Positions 57,022-64,000 of a DNA stretch of 64,000 nucleotides are shown here, one piece after another. The position numbers and the translations under genes were made by a program. This DNA comes from Segnochrobactrum spirostomi. Its GTDB lineage: Bacteria; Pseudomonadota; Alphaproteobacteria; Rhizobiales; Segnochrobactraceae. Position 1 is the stretch's first letter. Each line of letters begins with the position of its first letter. Location: NCBI RefSeq assembly GCF_009600605.1, contig NZ_VWNA01000002.1:248001-312000 (forward strand). The letters run 5' to 3'. The notes below the pieces were generated by a model. That model worked only from the letters and a program-made list of their open reading frames with translations. It ran no database searches and was not told where the DNA came from.

Positions 57022-58516
57022 TCTTATGCCCTTTCGCACCAAAGATGGCGCCGACGAGGGTTTCATTGTCCGTGGTCGCCGTGATGAACTCACCGCTGAT
57101 CACGCCTGAATGCATCGCAATAATGCGTGTCGCGCATTTACGGAGCTCGGCCATTTCCGAAGAGATCAGGATGATACCGATGCCGTCTTCGGCTAGCGTC
57201 TTCATGATGCGGTATATTTCCGTCTTGGTCCGCACATCGATGCCCTTGGTGGGCTCATCGAAGATGATGAGCTTCGGGCGACGCGCCATCGCACGTCCGA
57301 TGATTGCTTTCTGTTGGTTGCCGCCAGAGAGATGACGGATTTCCTTGGCCGAGCTCGACGTCTTGATGCCATAGGCGGCGATCACGTCGGCGACGGCCGC
57401 CTTCTCCTTCCGCGCGGAGATGCTAAAGCCGGATGTCTGGTCGTAAATGGCCATGCCGATATTGTCGCGCAACGACATCTTGGCGAAGATGCCGTGATGC
57501 TTTCGCTCCTCCGATAGGTAAATCATTCCGGCCTTGACCGATATCGCGGGGTCGCCCAGCCGCAGCGGTTCACCACAGAAATGCACCGATCCGGACGTAG
57601 CCTTTCGGAAACCGAAAATAGTCTGCATCAGTTCAGATCGGCCGGCGCCGACGAGCCCGGCAAAACCGAGGATTTCACCGCGCTCCAGCTTGAAACTGGC
57701 ATTGCTGAATTGGCGGCCGGTGAGAGCATTGACCTCGAGGATCGGTCCGCCCGATCGGTCGAGCTCGGCCTCTGGGTGAAACGTGGTGCCCAGCCGTAGG
57801 ATCTCGCCGGACATCGCCTGGATCAAGCCGTCGACGTCGGTATCGCAGATTCGCCCAGCGGCGACCTTCTCGCCATTGCGCAGGACCGTGTAATCGTCCC
57901 CGATCGCAAAGACCTCGTCCATCTTGTGCGAAATGAAGACGATCGCAAGCCCGGCGTCGCGAAAGCCGCCGATAACCTTGAACACACGCTCGACTTCCGT
58001 CGGCGTAAGAGACGACGTCGGCTCATCGAGAAAGAGGACCTTCATGTCCTTATTAGTCGACGCGCGTGCGATCTGTAGCAATTGCTGGTCGGGTACGGAT
58101 ATGGTGCGGACGAGGTCGGTTGGCCTGGCGCGGATCCCGAAGCGATCCAGATAATCCTGGGCCTCGACTTCGAGCTTCCGCCGATGAAACAGAGCGCCGC
58201 CATGGCCGGTCCGGCTATAAGGAAGGAAGAGGTTCTCGGCGACGCTCATATGCGGGAACAGGCTGAGTTCCTGCGGCACATAGGCGATGGTGCGAAAGAG
58301 ATCGGCATCGGTGGCCGGATCGCGCCCATCGATGGAGAGTGTTCCGCGGCTCGGCGCATAGGCCCCCGTCAGAAGCTTGACGAGGGTGGACTTCCCAGCC
58401 CCGTTTTCGCCGGCGAGAATATGGACCCGCCCCAGTTCAAGGGCGATGTCGACATTGTTGAGGGCGGTGACGCCCGTAAATTCATGGCCAAGATTCTTGG
58501 CCTCCAGATAGGCCAT
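57011..58516 (-). CDS. ABC sugar transporter ATPase (RbsA-like, two domains)
   Basis: The 501-residue protein has two ATPase domains. The first has Walker A LAGENGAGKSTLVK, signature-like SVPDQQLLQIARA and Walker B VLFLDEPTSSLTP. The second has GFAGLVGAGRSELMQ, signature LSGGNQQKAIIGRA and IFDEPTKGIDV. This is the RbsA/XylG layout. It energises import of the sugar bound by the protein encoded upstream. Confidence 0.94.
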   Translation of the reverse strand: MAYLEAKNLGHEFTGVTALNNVDIALELGRVHILAGENGAGKSTLVKLLTGAYAPSRGTLSIDGRDPATDADLFRTIAYVPQELSLFPHMSVAENLFLPYSRTGHGGALFHRRKLEVEAQDYLDRFGIRARPTDLVRTISVPDQQLLQIARASTNKDMKVLFLDEPTSSLTPTEVERVFKVIGGFRDAGLAIVFISHKMDEVFAIGDDYTVLRNGEKVAAGRICDTDVDGLIQAMSGEILRLGTTFHPEAELDRSGGPILEVNALTGRQFSNASFKLERGEILGFAGLVGAGRSELMQTIFGFRKATSGSVHFCGEPLRLGDPAISVKAGMIYLSEERKHHGIFAKMSLRDNIGMAIYDQTSGFSISARKEKAAVADVIAAYGIKTSSSAKEIRHLSGGNQQKAIIGRAMARRPKLIIFDEPTKGIDVRTKTEIYRIMKTLAEDGIGIILISSEMAELRKCATRIIAMHSGVISGEFITATTDNETLVGAIFGAKGHKNVA

Positions 58517-58552
58517 CGCTTTACCCCCGGATCAATCCAGGAAAAACAAAGG

Positions 58553-58588
58553 AAATCCCACCGCCGCGATTTTACGGCGGCGGGATTT
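58553..58588 (-). terminator. Intra-operon hairpin with T-tract (attenuator-like)
   Basis: AAATCCC-A-CCGCCG and CGGCGG-C-GGGATTT form a 14-base stem with one mismatch and an eight-base loop. On the minus strand it is followed by CCTTTGTTTTTCC. It lies 42 bases after the binding-protein stop and 36 bases before the ATPase start, so it would let the binding protein be made in excess. Confidence 0.7.
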
Positions 58589-58630
58589 CACGAAGGGGCG
58601 GTTTCGCGTTTGCGTCCCACGCCCTCAGGC

Positions 58631-59575
58631 CTACTTGGGGATATTATCCTTGTTCAAGACGGCGATACCGGTGTCGATATATTTCGGCGTCGCGGCACCA
58701 GTCGCCTTCTGCCACATCGTGATCACGGCCCAATAGCCCTGCATTTCGGGTTTGGTGGACGACGTGCTGTCGGCAACGCCGTCCCGGATCATCTGCAGCA
58801 TCTCGGGCAGGTCATCCATGCCGACCAGCGTCACCTGACCGGTTTTGCCGGCTTCCTTGATCGCCTGGCCGATACCGATCGGACCGGAAGCATCGGACGC
58901 AACCCAGCCCTTCAGGTTCGGATGAGCCTGCATGATGGCAGCCGCCTGCTTCTGCGCCTGCTCGATGTCGTCATTGTCGATGCCCGTCGCAACGACCTTA
59001 ATCTTTGGATACTGGCTAAAAACCTTCTGGTGGCAATCGGCTCGGATCTTGTGGTTGGGGGCGCTCGGCACGCCCATCATGATCGCAACCTCGCCTTCTT
59101 CCTTCAGAAGTTCAACGAGGCGGTGGGCTGCGATCTCGGCCTGCTCGCAAAAATCATTGCCGATGCTCGTGAGATTCATGTCGGCCGGCGCGACCGAATC
59201 GAACACGGTGACCGGTATATTCTGGCCGACGGCCTCTTCGAGCGAGGCGCGATTGCCGGCCGCGTCGAGAAGATCGATGGCGATACCATCAGGATGCGTC
59301 GCAATCGAGCTCTCGAGGATCTGGTTTTGCTGAACAACATCCGCCTGCTGAGGCGCGCTGTAGTCAATGGTGATCTTTGATCCGGTCTGTTCCTCGATCG
59401 CCTTGGCGGCCTGCTTGGCTCCATTGTTCACTTTATCGAACCAAGGATGAACAACCTTCGGAATGATAACGAATCGGTAGCTATCTTTCTTGATTGTGCC
59501 CTCGTTATTTTGAGCGAAGGCGGCGGTCGAGACAAGCAATGTCGCGGCAATAGCAAGCCGCACTGCATACTTCAT
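58631..59575 (-). CDS. ABC sugar transporter periplasmic substrate-binding protein (RbsB-like)
   Basis: The 314-residue protein has a Sec signal (MKYAVRLAIAATLLVSTAAFAQ, cleavage after AFA). It then has a type-I periplasmic binding fold (YRFVIIPKVVHPWFDKVNNGAKQAA, IATHPDGIAIDLLDA, GVPSAPNHKIRADC, GWVASDASGPIGIGQA). It captures the sugar in the periplasm. It is the first gene of the operon, followed by the hairpin, ATPase, permease and kinase. Confidence 0.93.
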   Translation of the reverse strand: MKYAVRLAIAATLLVSTAAFAQNNEGTIKKDSYRFVIIPKVVHPWFDKVNNGAKQAAKAIEEQTGSKITIDYSAPQQADVVQQNQILESSIATHPDGIAIDLLDAAGNRASLEEAVGQNIPVTVFDSVAPADMNLTSIGNDFCEQAEIAAHRLVELLKEEGEVAIMMGVPSAPNHKIRADCHQKVFSQYPKIKVVATGIDNDDIEQAQKQAAAIMQAHPNLKGWVASDASGPIGIGQAIKEAGKTGQVTLVGMDDLPEMLQMIRDGVADSTSSTKPEMQGYWAVITMWQKATGAATPKYIDTGIAVLNKDNIPK

Positions 59576-59678
59576 TGTTTCCTCCCGAGAAACACGATGG
59601 CCCGCTGTTGGCGCGGATTTGGAGGCGTTGAGGCCCGGAAAAGCCCTGCCCGTCTTTCACAGGGAGGACGCTATCATG

Positions 59679-59696
59679 TGTAATTTCGAAAATACA
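59679..59696. promoter_or_regulatory. 18-base near-palindrome, candidate SorC-type operator
   Basis: TGTAATTTCGAAAATACA is an inverted repeat with one mismatched pair (TGTAATTTCG against TGTATTTTCG). It lies about 104 bases before the binding-protein start in AT-rich sequence, so it is the best operator candidate for the regulator. No copy was seen by the regulator gene. Confidence 0.45.
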
Positions 59697-59896
59697 AATA
59701 TATTTTTGACTGGTGCGCTCGGTCAGCGTTGCCGTCGAACGACCGCGGCCAGATTACCGGGCGAGCGTGCGACCTGCCCACTCCACCGATCAGCGCTCTG
59801 GGACGAGCGGGCCGGCATCGACAATAACGTCCCGCTTTTTCTAAGATGCAGGTCCGCATCCCCGCACGCGATCGCCAACGCCAATAACGAGATTCC

Positions 59897-61138
59897 ATGT
59901 CCTTCCTCGACCGCGGCCGTGCCGAAAGCCTTCTTCAGGAGATCGGCGCCGAGGCTTTGGCGCTCTTCCAGCCGGAGAATTTCAGCTATGCGACGGGAGC
60001 GGCGGCGGGCATGGCCAGCATGTGGCGCCGCGGCGGTTCGACCATCGCCCTCGTGCCGGCCGATCGCGGCGCCCCGCCGGTGGCGATCGTCGGTGATCTC
60101 CATGGCGATATGATCCGGGCCGTGCGTCCCGACCTCGACCTGCGAACCCACCCGCTTTGGATCGATGCCGTCGACGTCCGCGCCATGGAGCGGCAGAGCC
60201 TCGGTGCGGCCGAGATCGTCCAGCGGGGCTATGAGATCGCGGGCTTGGGGGCGCCCCGGCCGACCACCTTCGACACCGAGGCGGCCTTCGCTCTCCTCGG
60301 CGAGGCGCTGCGCGAACGCGGCCTCGTCCACGGGCGTGTCGCCGCCGATCTCGATTTCCTGCCCGCGGCCGATTTCCACCGCCTCGCCACGGCCCTGCCG
60401 GATTATGACTGGGTCGACGGCTCGGCCGTCGTCAAGCGCCTGCGCGCCATCAAGACGCCGACCGAAATCGGCCATCTGCGCAAGGCGGCTTACCTCGCCG
60501 AGCAGGGTTTCAAGGCGACGCTTGCCGCGGTCTCCTCGGGTGCCCGCCGTGCCGATCTGTCGGCGGCCTGGCGGGCCGGCATCGCCGAGGCGGTCGCGAT
60601 CGACGGCGCGCCGGTGACCGGAGCCTGGGATTATATCTCCGTCGGGTCCGATCCTTGGAGCCTCGAGGGTAGCGTGGCGACCGGGGCCGTCCTCAAGATC
60701 GACGCCGGCGTCCTGGTCGCGGGCTATTCGTCCGATACGGCGCGAAGCTATTCGTTCGGCGCGCCGGACCCGCTCGCCACGGAGATCTACGCCATTCTGC
60801 GGGAGGGGTTCGAGGCCGGCCTGGCGGCCATCCGCCCCGGCGCAGCGTTGCGGGACATCTACGCCGCGACGGCGACGTCGATCCACACGGCGGGTCTTGC
60901 CTCCTATCAGCGCGGCCATTTCGGCCATGGCCTCGGCGCCAGCATCGGCTCGGAGGAATGGCCCTTCATCGCCGCCGACAGCGACGTCATCGCCGAGCCC
61001 GGGATGATGCTCGCCTTCGAGACGCCCTTCTATGGGAAGGGCATCGGCGCGCTGATCATCGAAGACCAGCTTCTCGTCACCGATGACGGCATCGAGGTCG
61101 TGACGACGCTGCCGCGAGACTTCCTCGACATTTCCTGA
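59897..61138 (+). CDS. M24-family peptidase (Xaa-Pro aminopeptidase-like)
   Basis: The 413-residue protein has an N-terminal creatinase-like domain and a C-terminal pita-bread domain with the metal ligands: Asp in LKIDAGVLVAG, Asp in YSSDTARSY, His in RGHFGHGLGASI, Glu in FETPFYG and Glu in IIEDQLLV. It would cleave an X-Pro bond or act as an amidinohydrolase-like relative. It is divergent from the sugar operon, with 321 bases between. Confidence 0.92.
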   Translation: MSFLDRGRAESLLQEIGAEALALFQPENFSYATGAAAGMASMWRRGGSTIALVPADRGAPPVAIVGDLHGDMIRAVRPDLDLRTHPLWIDAVDVRAMERQSLGAAEIVQRGYEIAGLGAPRPTTFDTEAAFALLGEALRERGLVHGRVAADLDFLPAADFHRLATALPDYDWVDGSAVVKRLRAIKTPTEIGHLRKAAYLAEQGFKATLAAVSSGARRADLSAAWRAGIAEAVAIDGAPVTGAWDYISVGSDPWSLEGSVATGAVLKIDAGVLVAGYSSDTARSYSFGAPDPLATEIYAILREGFEAGLAAIRPGAALRDIYAATATSIHTAGLASYQRGHFGHGLGASIGSEEWPFIAADSDVIAEPGMMLAFETPFYGKGIGALIIEDQLLVTDDGIEVVTTLPRDFLDIS

Positions 61139-61245
61139 GCGGGAAGGTTGTCACTTCATCGACGGATCGATCTGCCCGATCGAGGCGGCGAACTTCTGGG
61201 TGAAGGGATGCTGCGCCCGGCCGGGTCGAGCGGACGGGCTGCGCT

Positions 61246-61522
61246 TCAGCCGCGGTCGGCGAAGGTGCTGAGGGCGAAGCTGATGAAGCTCGACAGCCGG
61301 GGCGTCATGCGGCGGTCGCGGTAATAGAGCAGCGAGACCGTGCGCTCGCCGGGGTTCCACTCGGGGAGAACCCGAACGAGGCGGTCGGCGGCGAGATCCG
61401 GCCCGATCAGCATCAGCGGCTGGAGAATGATTCCGAGGCCGGCTTGGACGACGCGGGCTCCGTCACCGGCGAGGAGATCAATGTGGATGGGCGGCTTCAC
61501 TCTCGGCGGCGTGCGGCTCTAG
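61246..61522. pseudogene. Collapsed LysR-SDR scar (two gene ends fused)
   Basis: On the minus strand, 61246-61440 encodes AGLGIILQPLMLIGPDLAAD and NPGERTVSLLYYRDRR, nearly identical to the end of the LysR at 27111. On the plus strand, 61450-61522 encodes the end of an SDR (DDAGSVTGEEINVDG, then a one-base shift, stop TAG 61520-61522), matching the SDR ending at 28863. The middle of both genes and their shared promoter are missing, so this is a deletion scar of a paralogous pair. Confidence 0.82.
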
Positions 61523-62075
61523 ATCGCGCCGGCGCGGCCGCGGCGGGCGATCGCGGCGGTGCACGGAAGCGTGCGGGGCGGGGCCCGGGACACCACAAGC
61601 GGAGGATCAGGCGGCTCAAGAAGGATCAAACTATCGAGAGCGCCGCGCGACTGACCTGCTGGATCGAGCGACCCCAATCGATCTAGGGGGTCGAACGCCC
61701 GCTGACCCGCCCCGTCATGCCGGGCGGAGGAGACCTCCTGATCAACGCGATCCCGCTCGGCCGACCTCGAAAGTCCTAAGATGTAAGCTCTTGGAAAAGC
61801 TTATAATCATCGTCCGATCGGTTCACTTGCAGGTGGCGCCTGTGCTCGTGGCGCGCGCCGCCTCGGCGACCTAGCGCGGTGGGGGCTTGCGGCCGGCGCG
61901 GCTCGTCCTTTCGTCCGCCCCGGGGCGGTCGCCGTTCGGGCGCAACGCACGGTCGCGTGCCGCTGCGTTCGGCAAGCCGTAGGCCTTGGGAAGCGAGACC
62001 CTGAGCGCGTAAAGTCTGCGCCGACCGGCATGACGCATATCGACAAAGGGCCGGCTCGGGTGGACGTCGTTCGGC
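61523..62075. other. Intergenic region, no gene recognised
   Basis: These 553 bases lie between the scar and the AraC regulator. Only short unsupported frames are present. Near 61780 is a short inverted repeat (TAAGCT / AGCTTA) without a T-tract. Probably decayed sequence and the regulator's promoter. Confidence 0.5.
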
Positions 62076-63113
62076 ATGGATAAGGTAGGACCTGAACCGC
62101 GGCTCATTCGCTCGCGCTTCGACACGCGGCATCTGCCCGCCCCGGCGGCCCGCGAGGCTTGGAATGAAGCCATCAACGTCGTCTTCGACAGCCGGCTGCG
62201 GAAGGGCGCCGACGGCTTCTTCGCCTCCGTGGACGCGGCGCTGATCGGCGACGTCGCGTTCGGCCGGATCCAGGGTTCGGCGCAGGATTTCGACCGTTCG
62301 CGCTACAAGATCGCCCGCGACGGCATGGACGGATTCATCCTGCAATTCTATTTCACCGGCCAGAGCGCGGCGCGCGACGGCAAGCGCCCCGTGGCCGGGG
62401 CCGGCGACCTTTATGTCATCGACATGGCCCAGCCGCTCGCCACCGCCACGACCGACCACGATCAGTTCAGCCTTCTCGTCCCGCGTCGCCTTCTGGCGCC
62501 GCGCTTGAAGCAGGTGGACAGTCTGCATCTCCAGGTGCTGCCGGCGAACATGCCGCTCGTATGCCTCCTGCGCGACAGCCTGCTGAGCTTCCACCGCAAC
62601 GTCGACGTCATGACGCGGCCGCAGGGCGAGGCGGTCATCCCGCCCCTGCTCGACCTCGCCGTCGCCGCCCTCGATGGGCGCATCGGCGATGAAACGGCGG
62701 GTGGCGTCGTCCTCGCGCAATTCGATGCGCTGAAGCGCTATGTCGACGACCACCTGATGGATGGCGACCTCTCGATCGAGGGCCTCGTGGCGGCGTTCGG
62801 TCTGTCTCGCCGCACCATCTACCGTCTCTTCGAGGACGAAGGCGGCTTCTCGACCTACATCACCCGCCGCCGCCTGCAGCGCGCCACCACGGCGCTCCGC
62901 TCCGCCAAGTGGCGCCACCTTTCGATCGCGGACATCGCCCAGGCGCACGGGTTCGGCAGTGCCGAACGGTTCAGCCGCGCCTTCCGCCGGGAATATCGGC
63001 TGTCCCCGCGCGACCTTCGGCTGCTGTCGCGGTCCACGGAGGGCGCGAGCCTCCCCTCCGGCCGTGCCTCGGCGGCGGAATGGGCGCACTGGGTCAGCCT
63101 CCTCGGCCGCTAG
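62076..63113 (+). CDS. AraC-family transcriptional regulator
   Basis: The 345-residue protein has an N-terminal AraC-ligand-binding-like domain (FDTRHLPAPAAREAWNEAINVVF) and a C-terminal double helix-turn-helix (SIEGLVAAFGLSRRTIYRLFED, SIADIAQAHGFGSAERFSRAFRREYRLSPRDLR). This is the FeaR/NahR-type group with the RLSPRDLR ending. Target and ligand are unknown; no oxidoreductase or transporter is immediately adjacent. Confidence 0.9.
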   Translation: MDKVGPEPRLIRSRFDTRHLPAPAAREAWNEAINVVFDSRLRKGADGFFASVDAALIGDVAFGRIQGSAQDFDRSRYKIARDGMDGFILQFYFTGQSAARDGKRPVAGAGDLYVIDMAQPLATATTDHDQFSLLVPRRLLAPRLKQVDSLHLQVLPANMPLVCLLRDSLLSFHRNVDVMTRPQGEAVIPPLLDLAVAALDGRIGDETAGGVVLAQFDALKRYVDDHLMDGDLSIEGLVAAFGLSRRTIYRLFEDEGGFSTYITRRRLQRATTALRSAKWRHLSIADIAQAHGFGSAERFSRAFRREYRLSPRDLRLLSRSTEGASLPSGRASAAEWAHWVSLLGR

Positions 63114-63481
63114 ATTCGGGCGCGACACGGGCGTCGCCGTCGGAGGCCTCTTGCCGCGCGGGCTATGAGCGGCCAGACGCGGCACAAAATGCGGTTCCTT
63201 TTGGCACGGATCGTCCGTTCGCAGCCGCCGTGCCGCTCCGCCGTAGCCATCGCGCCCTCGTCGTGCGATTCGGGGGCTGACCGAAGGAATACCGCCTCTC
63301 CGTGAGGCCTGACCTCGCAACCGGCGATGTCGATCTTCTCCTTGGTCTGTCGAAGCACCGAGGGGGTGAAGCTCATGTCCGCTCAGAAGCGATGGACGCC
63401 CGTCTGTCGACCCGTATCGCGGCATGCATATGGCTACGCGATCGCCCTGGTTACATCCCCGTTACGCGCCAAGGGCGTCTG
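63114..63481. other. Intergenic region, no gene recognised
   Basis: These 368 bases between the AraC regulator and the HAD gene hold no frame with family-like features and no clear promoter or terminator. Confidence 0.5.
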
Positions 63482-64000
63482 ATGGCGGGCGTAGCCTTCT
63501 TCGATATCGACAAGACGCTGTGGCCGCGCGTCGGCGAGAAGGCGCTGGCGCTTCATCTCATCGCCAACGGCGGCCTCGCCCTGCACCAGTTCGCCAAGAT
63601 CATCGGCGTGCAGATGCGTCACGATCTGCACCTGATCGACACGCTCGACACGGCGAAGAGGAAGATCCTGTCCGATCTGTTCGCAGGTCGGGCCGTGGCG
63701 CCGAGCATCGACGTCTGCGCGACCTTGTTCGAGAGCGATTGGAGCCGGTCCTTCTTTCCGGACATGCTGGCGCAGGTCGATCGCCATCGCCGGGCCGGCG
63801 ACAAGATCGTCGTCGTCTCGGCCACCATCGACGTGATCGCCCGGCAGGTCGCGGCCTTTCTGAAGGCGGACGCCTGCTACGCCACCGTGCTCGAAATGCG
63901 CCAGGGGCTCTATTCGGGCGAGGTGCTGGGGCCGATCCCGTTCGGGCCTGCGAAGGCGGGTATCGTCATGGACTATGCCCGCAGCCAGGGGATCGAGCTC
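63482..64000 (+). CDS. HAD-IB family hydrolase (SerB-like), partial at the 3' end
   Basis: The first 173 residues of a HAD-IB phosphatase are present. The nucleophile motif is FFDIDKTLWP (Asp8, Asp10), motif II is VVVSATIDVIARQVAAFL, and motif III surroundings GPIPFGPAKAGIV follow. AAGGGCG lies just before the start. The family includes phosphoserine phosphatase and CicA-like enzymes that release phosphate from small phosphoesters. The end lies beyond the window. Confidence 0.88.
   Translation, partial: MAGVAFFDIDKTLWPRVGEKALALHLIANGGLALHQFAKIIGVQMRHDLHLIDTLDTAKRKILSDLFAGRAVAPSIDVCATLFESDWSRSFFPDMLAQVDRHRRAGDKIVVVSATIDVIARQVAAFLKADACYATVLEMRQGLYSGEVLGPIPFGPAKAGIVMDYARSQGIEL

Noticed and set aside
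1-64000. CRISPR array, tRNA, rRNA or riboswitch
   Set aside because: No regularly spaced repeats, cloverleaf or known conserved RNA core was recognised by eye; a covariance-model scan would be decisive.

Overview
The window is high-G+C DNA from an alphaproteobacterium, most likely a member of the Hyphomicrobiales (rhizobia/methylobacteria group). The evidence is the family content: a cyclic beta-1,2-glucan synthase (NdvB/ChvB), DUF1488 and DUF892 stress proteins, a GGAAC-N16-CGTT sequence matching the alphaproteobacterial EcfG promoter consensus, and many LysR regulators and ABC importers. No rRNA, tRNA or CRISPR array was seen.

Region 1 (1-12463) looks like one catabolic regulon. Two tandem trimethylamine-dehydrogenase-like flavoenzymes, a LysR regulator, an aldehyde dehydrogenase, a DUF1028 protein, RidA and an M20 deacylase lie on the minus strand. 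A three-gene NMT1/SsuA-type ABC importer and an FMO-like monooxygenase lie on the plus strand. Four copies of a LysR-box-like 15-mer (TTMGG-N5-CCKAA, followed by GCA) occur in this region. Each lies about 120-173 bases before a start codon and points toward that gene. The substrate is unknown; the enzymes suggest an N-substituted, perhaps N-methylated or N-acylated, amine.

Region 2 (12494-18784) is an export module on the minus strand (HlyD adaptor, ABC ATPase, permease, NodT-type outer-membrane lipoprotein) with a carboxylesterase and an arginase-family gene. Three of its genes are frameshifted, and it is cut off upstream at a 27-codon gene remnant. Region 3 (18785-25627) is an AdeRS-like two-component system divergent from an AdeAB/AcrAB-like RND pump, followed by a GNAT acetyltransferase. 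Region 4 (25894-31072) has a disrupted IS30-family element, a LysR/SDR divergent pair and a large-subunit catalase.

Region 5 (31387-50501) is an envelope and stress region. It has ndvB (one frameshift), three small conserved-looking proteins, a fatty acid desaturase, two transglutaminase-like proteins around nhaA, DUF1488, an AT-rich non-coding island, a DUF892 protein, a 25-residue membrane peptide, a 316-residue membrane protein and a PHB-depolymerase-type esterase. Two clear intrinsic terminators lie here.

Region 6 (50801-64000) has an HWE/HisKA_2 sensor kinase, a mosaic of IS110 and IS256 fragments, and a sugar module (SorC-type regulator, DhaK-DhaL fusion kinase, ribose-type ABC importer). 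These are followed by an M24 peptidase, a collapsed LysR-SDR scar paralogous to the intact pair at 27.1-28.9 kb, an AraC regulator and a partial HAD phosphatase. Several otherwise good genes break at short G/C runs, so assembly indels are a real alternative to genuine pseudogenes.
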